From Microcaldota archaeon (GTDB taxonomy: Archaea; Micrarchaeota; Micrarchaeia; Micrarchaeales; Micrarchaeaceae), in assembly GCA_021806095.1 (NCBI GenBank), contig JAJZYD010000007.1, positions 1-34,872 of the forward strand: DNA of 34,872 nt, in the 5' to 3' direction. Made by a program: the position numbers and the translations under genes. The notes beneath the pieces are model-generated. The model did no database searches and was not told the DNA's origin. It saw only the letters and a program-made list of their open reading frames with translations. Positions 26,271 through 33,901 of the stretch are shown one piece after another; position 1 is the first letter of the stretch, and every line of letters begins with the position of its first letter.

Positions 26271-27140
26271 TTGATGGATGTTTTAAGAAAATTGAAGAAG
26301 AGCAATATACGCGCTACAGATATTGCGGCACAATTCTGGTGCGAAAAGCAGATGGAATTAGGCTATATTTATGGACGTAAAATAACAGCTGAAATAAGAA
26401 AAGGAAAAGCTATACATGAAGCATTAGAAAATGAGACAAATATACCTATAATATTAATGCCAAAAGGTTATGCAGATGCATTATATAAAATTCTTTATAC
26501 AAGTGTTTCTGCAATTAAAACATTAATAGAAAAAGGTAAATCTAGAGAAATACAAATTTATGGATCTGTTGATGGCTTTCCATTAGTTGGAAAAATAGAC
26601 ATGCTTGAATTAAAGAACAATATTGTAACATTATGGGAAGATAAAACAAAAAGAAATGATGATTTGCCCAATACACCACAATTATATACACATAAAATTC
26701 AAATAATGTTTTATAAGAAGATGCTTGATAGTTTAATTTCTGGTGCTTATAATAGAGAACTATTTAATAAACATTATGGAATTGATAGATTAATTCTTAC
26801 TGATGAATTTAAAAGACAACTTAGTGCACTTAATATTAATGCAAATGAACAAAATTTGAATTTTATAGTAACAACATATTTTGATCTATTTTCTAAATTA
26901 GGTAAAATTAGTGAAACTTTGCGGATAAGATATATAAATCAATTTACTGGCAACGAAATAAAAATTTATAAATTTATATATGATAAAAATGAGGTAGAAA
27001 ATGCATTAAAATTTATTTTAGGCTATTGGAAAGGCGAACGTGATGCACTTACTGTCCCTGAAAGCGAGAAGTGGAAATGTTCATATTGTGGATTTTATGG
27101 AAAAGAATGTATGGTCTGGTGGCCGCAAAAACATCTATAA
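26271..27140 (+). CDS. Exo5/Cas4-like PD-(D/E)XK nuclease with Fe-S cluster
   Basis: Probable single-strand DNA exonuclease in repair. The 289 residues open with TDIAAQFWCEKQMELGYIYG, the first cluster Cys, continue with KGKAIHEALE, and carry the nuclease core GKIDML followed by LWEDKTK (Asp and E-x-K of PD-(D/E)XK). It ends with a cysteine cluster, KCSYCGFYGKECMVW. One N-terminal plus three C-terminal cysteines is the Exo5/Cas4 4Fe-4S pattern. The 289-aa length fits Exo5 better than the shorter Cas4, and no CRISPR array or cas gene is nearby. The ORF track starts at TTG 26271; the ATG at 26274 is preferred. The C/D sRNA ends 2-5 nt before it. alaS follows. Confidence 0.8.
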   Translation: MMDVLRKLKKSNIRATDIAAQFWCEKQMELGYIYGRKITAEIRKGKAIHEALENETNIPIILMPKGYADALYKILYTSVSAIKTLIEKGKSREIQIYGSVDGFPLVGKIDMLELKNNIVTLWEDKTKRNDDLPNTPQLYTHKIQIMFYKKMLDSLISGAYNRELFNKHYGIDRLILTDEFKRQLSALNINANEQNLNFIVTTYFDLFSKLGKISETLRIRYINQFTGNEIKIYKFIYDKNEVENALKFILGYWKGERDALTVPESEKWKCSYCGFYGKECMVWWPQKHL

Positions 27141-27182
27141 AATATTAACAAAATATTTTAATTGATAAAAAAGGTATTATAA

Positions 27183-29867
27183 ATGATTGATAAAGAAAGT
27201 TTGCGTGAAGATTTTTCCAAGAAACCAGAATTATATTATTCAACAAGATTTTTTAATGAAAATAATTTTACAAGAAAAAAATGTAAAATATGTAAAAAAT
27301 ATTTTTGGACGTTAGATGAAAGCAAAGAAATTTGTGGTGATGCAGAACATTCTGGCTATTCTTTTTTTAGGGACAAGCCTGTTAATGTAGATTATGTTGA
27401 ATTCTGGGAGAAATTTGCAGATTTTTTTGCAAAAAATGGGCATAAAGTAATTAATAGGTATCCAGTAGTTAGTAGATGGCGCCAGGATTTATATTTCACA
27501 ATAGCAAGCATTCAGGATTTCCAGAGAATTGAAAAGGGTAAAATGAGCTTTGAATATAATGCTAACCCGCTTATAGTACCTCAAATATGTTTAAGATTTA
27601 ATGATATATTAAATGTTGGTGTAACAGGCAGACATTTAACCTCTTTTATGATGGCAGGCCAACATGCATTTAACTATCCGAAGGAGGGTTATTGGAGAGA
27701 CAGAACAATTGAGCTTAACTTTAAATTTCTTACAGAAGTAATGAAAATCAAAGCAGATGAAATAACATATATGGAAGATGTATGGGCAATGGGCGACTTT
27801 TCAGAATTTGGACCTTCATTGGAGAGTTTTGCTGGCGGACTTGAATTAGTAAATAGTGTATTTACGCAATTTGAATTGGAAAACAATCAAATAAAAGAAT
27901 TATCAAGTAAAGTTATTGATGTTGGATGGGGATTTGAAAGATTATTATATTATTACAGCGGAAATCAAACAATTTTTGATGCAATCTTTCCTAAAGAATT
28001 AAAGTATATATATAAAGGAATGTCAATAGTTCCAGACATAAATCTCTATTCAAAGATTGCAGCAATGATGGGAAAAATTAATTTTGATGTTGAATCTATA
28101 AATATAAAAATGGAGCATGAACTGTTAAAGAAAATAGAAGAACAGGGAGTTAAGAGCGATGATTATTATAATATTATAAAACCAATGCAAGCAGCATATG
28201 CACTAGCTGATCACTCTATGACATTATTATATGCAATGACAGATGGCGCCTTGCCAAGTAATGTTGGAGGGGGATATAATCTAAGAGTACTTCTTAGAAG
28301 GATGTTTAATTTCATTGATAAATATAAAATAAACATTGACATAATAGAATTGATGAAGATTGAAGCAAACAGATTAAAGAAGCTTTATCCTGAACTATCA
28401 AATAATTTAGATACAATCAGCAAGGTAATAAATATAGAAAGGAATCGCTATGAGAATATGAAAGTTAATGCAAAGAGAATTATAACAACAATGATAGATA
28501 AAAGAGAATTATTAACAAAAGAAAAAATGAGAGTTTTATATGAAAGTTATGGGGTTACACCTGAATTTATAAATGAGGTTTCACACTCAATAAAATCAAA
28601 TTTTGAAATTCCTGAAGAATTTTATAATTATATATTAAAAGGAAATTTTGTAGAAAAGGAGAAAAAGAAGGAAGAAATTGATATCAATATTGATAATATT
28701 GAGCCAACTGAAAAATTATATTATAAATTTGAAGATTCTGCAACAGCAACAGTAGTTAAAGCAGAAGATAAATTTATTATACTCGACAGAACACCTTTCT
28801 ATCCAGAAGGTGGTGGGCAGGAATCTGATAGAGGTGAAATAGAAGGTGAAAAGGTAAGAGATGTACAAATAATAAAAAATGTTATTATACATATAATGGA
28901 AAATCCAACACATTTGAATGAAGGACAAAAAGTTCATTGCATTGTTGATAAAGATAGAAGATTGAGGTTAATGGTTCACCACACCGCAACACACCTTATA
29001 AGTGCCTCTGCTAGAAAAATATTAGGAAAGCATGCATGGCAGGAGGGTACACATAAATCAGCAAATAAAGCACACATAGATATAGCACATTATGAGAAAT
29101 TCGATGAAAAGCAGGTCCACGAAATAGAACAGCTTGCAAATAGCTATATACTTGATGGCATAAAAGTTGACGTAGAAGAAATGAAAAGGGGTGATGCTGA
29201 AAACAGATTTGGATTCTCAATATATCAAGGGCATGGCGCTCCAGCTAAAAAGCTTAGAATTGTTACAATCTCTGATTATAAGGGAAATATAATAGATGCT
29301 GAAGCTTGTGGAGGCATGCATTTAAAAGGAAGAGAAAATGCATTAGGCTTGATAAAGATTATAGCAACATCTAGGCCCCATGATGGCATAAACAGAATAG
29401 AGTTTGTTGCTGGACCTGCCGCTTTCAATTATATCAATGAAATGGAGAATCTGATAAAAAGAATTGCACTTGTCTCTGGTTTGGACAAAGACAAGCTTGA
29501 GCAAGGCATAAGCGTACAGATGAATGAATTAAAGAAATATAGAAAAGAATACAGATCAATAATAGACTCATTATCAAAATATATTGTAGATGAATTGACT
29601 AGAAGCAAATTAGAAAATAATATAATAATAAAAGAATTGGACTATGAACGCTTGATATTAAGAGAAACAGCAACAATATTTACTGAAATTAATAAAAAAT
29701 CAATAATATTATTGTACAACAAGAGCAATGAATTTGTATGCGTTTCTGGAATTGAATCAAAATATAATGCTAATGAATTTTTAAAAGAGCATGCTATAAC
29801 CTTAGTAAAAGGCAATTTTGTTGGTGGAGGATCAAAGAAAATAGCTGAAGGCAAAATTGTTAATTAA
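27183..29867 (+). CDS. alaS: Alanine--tRNA ligase, archaeal type
   Basis: Charges tRNA-Ala. The 894-aa protein has the archaeal N-terminal zinc element RKKCKICKKYFWTLDESKEIC, class II motif 1 NRYPVVSRWRQDLYFTIASI, motif 2/3 with FSEFGPSLESF and the GWGFERLLYY block, the editing domain with HHTATHLISASARKILG and CGGMHLKG (four zinc ligands), and the C-terminal coiled region. All parts are intact. It lies 42 nt after the nuclease gene and overlaps the listed start of carS by 11 nt, so the three probably share a transcript. Confidence 0.97.
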   Translation: MIDKESLREDFSKKPELYYSTRFFNENNFTRKKCKICKKYFWTLDESKEICGDAEHSGYSFFRDKPVNVDYVEFWEKFADFFAKNGHKVINRYPVVSRWRQDLYFTIASIQDFQRIEKGKMSFEYNANPLIVPQICLRFNDILNVGVTGRHLTSFMMAGQHAFNYPKEGYWRDRTIELNFKFLTEVMKIKADEITYMEDVWAMGDFSEFGPSLESFAGGLELVNSVFTQFELENNQIKELSSKVIDVGWGFERLLYYYSGNQTIFDAIFPKELKYIYKGMSIVPDINLYSKIAAMMGKINFDVESINIKMEHELLKKIEEQGVKSDDYYNIIKPMQAAYALADHSMTLLYAMTDGALPSNVGGGYNLRVLLRRMFNFIDKYKINIDIIELMKIEANRLKKLYPELSNNLDTISKVINIERNRYENMKVNAKRIITTMIDKRELLTKEKMRVLYESYGVTPEFINEVSHSIKSNFEIPEEFYNYILKGNFVEKEKKKEEIDINIDNIEPTEKLYYKFEDSATATVVKAEDKFIILDRTPFYPEGGGQESDRGEIEGEKVRDVQIIKNVIIHIMENPTHLNEGQKVHCIVDKDRRLRLMVHHTATHLISASARKILGKHAWQEGTHKSANKAHIDIAHYEKFDEKQVHEIEQLANSYILDGIKVDVEEMKRGDAENRFGFSIYQGHGAPAKKLRIVTISDYKGNIIDAEACGGMHLKGRENALGLIKIIATSRPHDGINRIEFVAGPAAFNYINEMENLIKRIALVSGLDKDKLEQGISVQMNELKKYRKEYRSIIDSLSKYIVDELTRSKLENNIIIKELDYERLILRETATIFTEINKKSIILLYNKSNEFVCVSGIESKYNANEFLKEHAITLVKGNFVGGGSKKIAEGKIVN

Positions 29868-30384
29868 TAATTTAAATATAAATGATTCTATGAATTATTA
29901 TAATGATATCATTTATCCAATTTTATATATTTTGCCTGCATTTATAGCAAATGCAACACCTGTAATTTTTGGTGGAAATACACCTTTAGATTTTAAAAAG
30001 AAGCTGTTTAAAAAAAGAATATTTGGAGATCATAAAACAGTTAGAGGCACATTCTCAGGAATATTCGCAGGTATATTAGTTGGTATAATAGAATCTTTTT
30101 ATCTGCCACAAATGCTTATGATATCTGTTGTACTTTCATTAGGTGCAATGTTTGGTGATCTTTTAGGTAGTTTTATAAAAAGAAGAATTAATGTAACTCC
30201 AGGTTCTTCCATACCAGTTCTTGATCAATTTGGATTTGTCATATTTGCACTTATATTTGCAGCACCTTTTGGTTATATCCCAAATATTATAGGAATAATT
30301 TTAATATTTGTTTTAACTGCTATATTGCACCCGCTTACCAATATTATTGCATATAAAATTAAATTAAAAAAAGTTCCATGGTAA
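29857..30384 (+). CDS. carS: CDP-archaeol synthase (CarS)
   Basis: Transfers CMP from CTP to unsaturated archaetidic acid in archaeal lipid synthesis, at the membrane. The protein has the family signature YILPAFIANATPVIFGG, then TPLDFKKKLFKKRIFGDHKTVRGTFSG, LGAMFGDLLGSFIKRR and the PVLDQFGF motif, among about five membrane helices. The ORF track starts at TTG 29857 inside alaS. The ATG at 29890 yields MNYYNDIIYPILYILPAF, which fits family length better, and avoids the overlap. It is a purely archaeal enzyme. Confidence 0.93.
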   Translation: MLINNLNINDSMNYYNDIIYPILYILPAFIANATPVIFGGNTPLDFKKKLFKKRIFGDHKTVRGTFSGIFAGILVGIIESFYLPQMLMISVVLSLGAMFGDLLGSFIKRRINVTPGSSIPVLDQFGFVIFALIFAAPFGYIPNIIGIILIFVLTAILHPLTNIIAYKIKLKKVPW

Positions 30385-30421
30385 AATCAAAAAAATAGGC
30401 AAAACTTATTAAATGTTAAAT

Positions 30422-30428
30422 TTATAAA
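30422..30428 (+). promoter_or_regulatory. Probable TATA box of tRNA-Met
   Basis: TTATAAA lies about 33-39 nt upstream of the tRNA 5' end, a little further than an archaeal TATA-to-start distance, which would allow a short 5' leader removed by RNase P. Supported by position in a short intergenic gap. Confidence 0.5.
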
Positions 30429-30460
30429 TGTAGTATTATTTTTAATTTATTTTTGCTTGC

Positions 30461-30578
30461 GGCGGGGTAACTCAGCCTGGTAGAGTGCTAGACTCATATG
30501 CAAAGCATTATGAGTGAAGAGCAGAAATGCGATGACGAGAAATCTAGAAGTCGCGAGTTCAAATCTCGCCCCCGCCAT
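30461..30578 (+). tRNA. tRNA-Met (anticodon CAT, elongator-like) with a 44-nt intron
   Basis: The exons fold as acceptor GGCGGGG/CCCCGCC, D-arm ACTC/GAGT, anticodon stem CTAGA/TCTAG, variable AAGTC, T-arm GCGAG/CTCGC, discriminator A. The anticodon stem lacks the three G-C pairs of the initiator, so this is elongator Met, or tRNA-Ile2 if C34 is modified. The intron follows A37. Its 3' end CGAG plus AAA bulge can pair with loop bases CTC in a relaxed bulge-helix-bulge. Inside, ACTCATA...TATGAGT forms an extended hairpin that pairs the anticodon with the intron. CCA is not encoded. Confidence 0.9.
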
Positions 30579-30633
30579 TCATGTCATTTGAAAGAGGGTA
30601 GTTCAAATCTATCACACAAAACTATATATAATT

Positions 30634-32595
30634 ATGAATATAAGTAATGATATTATGCTATTTCATAAGGAAATTATAGCTACATTTGGAGGCAAAGGTG
30701 CGGGACTTCTTAGATTAAAAGAGGCAGGATTCAATGTTCCTGATTTCTTTATTCTGCCTACTAATATTTTTGAGCATTTTCTTTCCGATAACGGATATAC
30801 AATTTCCCAGCTCGCTTCTAACAGCAATAATAGAGAACTCATAATGCAAATGCACTTTAGCGAACAACTCAGCAGAAAAATAATTGCTGAATATAAAAGC
30901 AAGTTTGGAAATCAAAAAGTTGCAGTACGTAGCTCGGCCACAATAGAAGATGCTGAGAAAGATAGCAAAGCAGGAAAATTTGAAACATTACTGTCTGTGG
31001 ACAGAAACGGAATTCTAGATGCTGTAAAGAAAGTCTATGCTTCGTTGTTCTCGGATTTAATTGTAGATAATGAAAGACCACTTATGGCAGTAGTCGTGCA
31101 GAAACAGTTATTGCCGCAGAAGGCGGGAGTCGCATTTGTGGATGACAATTCCGTTCTAATAAACGCAATCCTTGGACAAGGTAGCATCCTTGTTTCCGGA
31201 AGAGAAAGTGGAGACACCTATGTTGTTGACAAAGAAGGAATACATATGCAGGTAAAATTGCAGGAAAAAGCAAGTAATAATGGGATTGATATATTAAATG
31301 TACCTCTAACTGTTAAGACAAAACAAAAACTTTTAGCATATGAGATAAGTGAGATAGCAGAGATGTCAAGAAGAATAATGATTGCGTTCAAAAGCCCGCA
31401 GGATATAGAATGGTGCATAGATTCAGGAAAATTGTTTGCATTGCAATCGCGCCCTATAACAAGAGCTATAGATGCACCAGTATTAGAAAACATCGGCGGT
31501 CTCATTCCTGTAAGCATAGGCAAAGCTGAAGGAATCCCATGGTTTGCGCTCAAAAAAATTCCAGATAGGGATGTAGTGCTTATAGCTACATTTATAGAAC
31601 AGCGTGATTTAGAAAAATTGGTGACAAGCGGACATGTGAAAGGAATTATAACAGAGCTTGGAGGAGTTCTCTCACATGAAGGGGTCATTGCTAGGGAAAA
31701 AGGCATACCTTATCTTGCAGGAGTTAGAAATCCGCAAAAGCTGTTCCAAAATGTAAAATATGTAGTATTAGATACTGAAAAGATGGAAGCTCTTGCTGAT
31801 GGCAAAAACATGATAATATCAGAAGCCGAAACTTATAACTGGCTGAATAGAGATATTGAAGATTTAAGAACAATACAGATTGATGGTAAAAAACATGGTT
31901 TGGTTGTAAGAACCACAGATAGCACGGTGATTGTGTATTCTTCGATAAAAGACAAAAAACAAGGCGCAGCAATTCTCGCGGCTCTCAATAGAACAGAATC
32001 TGTACTTGTATGCGACGAATCAGACAAGACACATGATATAACAAATAAAGCCGTTGTCAATATCATGAATCATGATAGTAAAATAAAAGAACATGTACAG
32101 GCTATGGCTGATGCTATTAGGAGGTTTGATGTGCATGCATTTGATGTTGCCAATATGGCGGCTAAGAAAGTTACAGAGCAAGAATTTGAGAGAGCTAAAG
32201 CGGCATACATTGAATACAATATTACTAAGGATACTGGAAAGCTTGAGACTGCGCTAAAGTCGTTTGCTAGAGCAAATAGTTATTATAAGGGCACATGCAT
32301 AATGGCACAATATTTTGAGTACTCGTTTGGTATTTTTATAAGCGAACAGGAAGAAAGGACAATAACAGATCTTGAGCTCTATAGATTAAGAGGCAAATAT
32401 GAAGCAACTAACCAAAACATAAAGCACATGGAAGAAAGAATACAGAGGGCTATAGAAAATCTTGATAGGTCACTCCCTGCTTTCGGAAATGGCAAAGAAT
32501 CGCTAGAAGGACTCTATAATTTGCTAATGCAAGATGCACAAAAAAGATTGAAAGAAGAAAAGTTATTTGCTTTGCTTTTTGGAATTGAAACTTGA
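30634..32595 (+). CDS. PEP-synthase-like phosphotransferase with novel C-terminal region
   Basis: A 653-aa protein with two parts of the PEP synthase/pyruvate phosphate dikinase family. Residues about 15-275 form the ATP-grasp nucleotide domain: GGKGAGLLRLKEAG, VAVRSSATIEDAE, DIEWCID and QSRPITR. Residues about 285-395 form the phosphohistidine swivel domain, with ELGGVLSHEGVIAREKGIPYLAG and the catalytic His about 348. The PEP/pyruvate barrel that normally follows is absent; some 250 mostly helical residues, rich in charged amino acids, take its place. I do not recognise this part. The enzyme should phosphorylate some substrate from ATP through phosphohistidine, but the acceptor is unknown. 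Codons use more C and G than the neighbours, suggesting acquisition. Confidence 0.8.
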   Translation: MNISNDIMLFHKEIIATFGGKGAGLLRLKEAGFNVPDFFILPTNIFEHFLSDNGYTISQLASNSNNRELIMQMHFSEQLSRKIIAEYKSKFGNQKVAVRSSATIEDAEKDSKAGKFETLLSVDRNGILDAVKKVYASLFSDLIVDNERPLMAVVVQKQLLPQKAGVAFVDDNSVLINAILGQGSILVSGRESGDTYVVDKEGIHMQVKLQEKASNNGIDILNVPLTVKTKQKLLAYEISEIAEMSRRIMIAFKSPQDIEWCIDSGKLFALQSRPITRAIDAPVLENIGGLIPVSIGKAEGIPWFALKKIPDRDVVLIATFIEQRDLEKLVTSGHVKGIITELGGVLSHEGVIAREKGIPYLAGVRNPQKLFQNVKYVVLDTEKMEALADGKNMIISEAETYNWLNRDIEDLRTIQIDGKKHGLVVRTTDSTVIVYSSIKDKKQGAAILAALNRTESVLVCDESDKTHDITNKAVVNIMNHDSKIKEHVQAMADAIRRFDVHAFDVANMAAKKVTEQEFERAKAAYIEYNITKDTGKLETALKSFARANSYYKGTCIMAQYFEYSFGIFISEQEERTITDLELYRLRGKYEATNQNIKHMEERIQRAIENLDRSLPAFGNGKESLEGLYNLLMQDAQKRLKEEKLFALLFGIET

Positions 32596-32642
32596 TTAAC
32601 TTTTATATCAATTATTTTTTATTTTGACCTCTTCTTTATTAC

Positions 32643-32667
32643 ACTCAACTTTCCAATCTTAATTAAA
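32643..32667 (+). repeat. 25-nt direct repeat, copy 1
   Basis: ACTCAACTTTCCAATCTT followed by AATTAAA, identical to positions 33570-33594. The copies lie 927 nt apart (start to start) and bracket the Nudix gene and the 58-aa ORF. On the minus strand the unit encodes LIKIGKLS near frame ends, so it may be the duplicated 3' tip of a lost gene. An 11-nt inverted copy (TGGAAAGTTGA) sits at 32738-32748. Confidence 0.85.
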
Positions 32668-32845
32668 CTTGAACAATATCTGCCAAATTAAAACCAGTTG
32701 GGTACTACACATTTACCGTCGATATTTTCAGTCAAAATGGAAAGTTGATTTATAATCACATCCAGGAGCCAGGCATATCTGCTCGAATCTTACCCCCTTA
32801 TACTTTCTCCTTAAAGGCTTCCGATGTATCAGACATTTCACTTGC

Positions 32846-33253
32846 TTACCATAAACCACTATGTCTTAGTTCTTCAGCTTTAATCACAAACTTCTGCCAG
32901 TCGTGCTGATCTGAAAGTGCCCTTAATGCGTCATCATAATTGAACCATCGAAATTCTGAGTGTTCATCGCTGATGACAATATTTGGGTCCCGTACCTTAA
33001 CAAAATAAACTATAATTATCCGGTTGTTTCCCTTTGAATTTTTGTATCGAGATTCGTGGCAGACATCTTTTATCACCTGCAATTCTTCTATTCCAGTCTC
33101 TTCCTTCAACTCCCTATATAGGGTTTCAAAATCTTTTTCATCCTTTTCCTGATGACCCTTAGGAAATTCCCAGAATCCGCGGTCGGCCCTTTTCAGGAAT
33201 AGGTATGTTCCATCCCAATTCATTACCATTGCTCCGATAGATTTTTCGTCCAT
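32846..33253 (-). CDS. Nudix hydrolase, diadenosine-tetraphosphatase-like
   Basis: Hydrolyses a nucleoside diphosphate linked to another group, perhaps Ap4A. The 135 residues contain a perfect Nudix box, G-x5-E-x7-REL-x-EE-x-GI, in GHQEKDEKDFETLYRELKEETGI. The preceding FLKRADRGFWEFPKGH and following EFRWFNYDDALRAL resemble bis(5'-nucleosyl)-tetraphosphatases. All metal-binding glutamates are present. A GGGGTTGACTAT stretch precedes the ATG. The 58-aa ORF ends 12 nt upstream on the same strand. The pair is enclosed by 25-nt direct repeats, and composition is less AT-rich than the core genes, so lateral arrival is plausible. Confidence 0.9.
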   Translation of the reverse strand: MDEKSIGAMVMNWDGTYLFLKRADRGFWEFPKGHQEKDEKDFETLYRELKEETGIEELQVIKDVCHESRYKNSKGNNRIIIVYFVKVRDPNIVISDEHSEFRWFNYDDALRALSDQHDWQKFVIKAEELRHSGLW

Positions 33254-33265
33254 ATAGTCAACCCC

Positions 33266-33442
33266 TTATCCAATCTTCCTTTCGGAGTCTTGATCTGCGG
33301 ACTTCTCCGCATCGAAAATCGGCCCAAAGGCTTTATCCAATTCTCTATTTCCCCTAGCTCCTATTATTTTCTCTGCCGCCTTAACCTTCACCGGCGCCGC
33401 GCTGTGAAATACCCTTTCGTCCTTGGTTTTTAGTCCATCCAT
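33266..33442 (-). CDS. Small hypothetical protein, 58 aa, upstream of Nudix gene
   Basis: Not in the ORF track. From the ATG at 33442 the frame gives MDGLKTKDERVFHSAAPVKV, then KAAEKIIGARGNRELD and a charged C-terminus ending in KIG, with its stop 12 nt before the Nudix ATG. It is highly charged, probably helical and soluble, with no motif I can name. Support comes from codon use richer in G and C than the flanks, a clean intact frame, and tight coupling to the Nudix gene. A chance ORF is still possible. Confidence 0.5.
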   Translation of the reverse strand: MDGLKTKDERVFHSAAPVKVKAAEKIIGARGNRELDKAFGPIFDAEKSADQDSERKIG

Positions 33443-33569
33443 TTCTATACCATCAACTTAATATATATGATTCATAATATATGATGATAAATAATATATA
33501 GGGTATAAGAAAATATACACTTTTCTGTTCAAAGGGCTTTGGGACAAAAGTCACCCATAGCCAATTCTA

Positions 33570-33594
33570 ACTCAACTTTCCAATCTTAATTAAA
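33570..33594 (+). repeat. 25-nt direct repeat, copy 2
   Basis: Identical to 32643-32667, in the same orientation. Here the minus-strand reading VGDNLIKIGKLS runs to a stop, so this copy looks more like the original end of a coding frame and copy 1 like the duplicate. Confidence 0.85.
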
Positions 33595-33788
33595 TTATCG
33601 CCGACAAACACATGTATATAACTTTTTCAATTAGGCAGGTAATTCTTTAATTTTAGTGTAAAATAAATTTCAATTTGTTCTGGTGTCATTTTTTTTAATA
33701 TCTTTTTTACTGAAGTAGATTTTTGGCCTGATTCCCTAAAATAGCTCCTTTATAGTCAAAATCTATATTCTTAGTATCTGTTCATGAT

Positions 33789-33884
33789 TTAGCAAAATTT
33801 TCCAAAACCAAAAGTTAAGGCCTCTTTTCTTATATCTTTTGTGGACTCTTCTAACGTTATGAATACACTGAACTTAGCCTTCTC
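33789..33884 (-). pseudogene. Fragment resembling the C-terminal restriction-like domain of a DNA methyltransferase
   Basis: Thirty-one codons read EKAKFSVFITLEESTKDIRKEAL and then TFGFGKFC, bounded by stops on both sides. The pattern GVFITLEEPTKxMRxEAxxAGF is, from memory, a conserved block in the Mrr-like C-terminal part of certain site-specific DNA methyltransferases. The rest of any such gene is missing or frame-broken. It lies just downstream of rnpB on the same strand. Too short for certainty. Confidence 0.5.
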
Positions 33885-33901
33885 CTATTTTTTATACTAA
33901 A

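Larger units (their letters stand above)
33443..33901. other. Decayed accessory region between the Nudix pair and rnpB
   Basis: About 460 nt with no intact gene. It contains the second 25-nt direct repeat, a minus-strand frame of about 40 codons ending EQIEIYFTLKLKNYLPN with an in-frame stop that continues as KSYIHVFVGDNLIKIGKLS, a broken methyltransferase-type fragment (33789-33884), and AT-rich filler. The pattern is of several genes in decay. Confidence 0.6.

Noticed and set aside
26271-27140. Cas4 of a CRISPR system
   Set aside because: No repeats with regular spacers, no cas1/cas2, and length plus cysteine layout fit an Exo5-like repair nuclease better.
30500-30543. C/D box guide inside the tRNA-Met intron, as in haloarchaeal tRNA-Trp
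   Set aside because: A GATGA word is present, but no CTGA D box occurs at suitable distance.
31218-31706. 162-aa minus-strand ORF and other minus ORFs within 30663-32066
   Set aside because: They lie antisense to the PEP-synthase-like gene, whose family motifs are intact in the plus frame. The proteins are Ser/Cys/Leu-rich without motifs, as shadows usually are.
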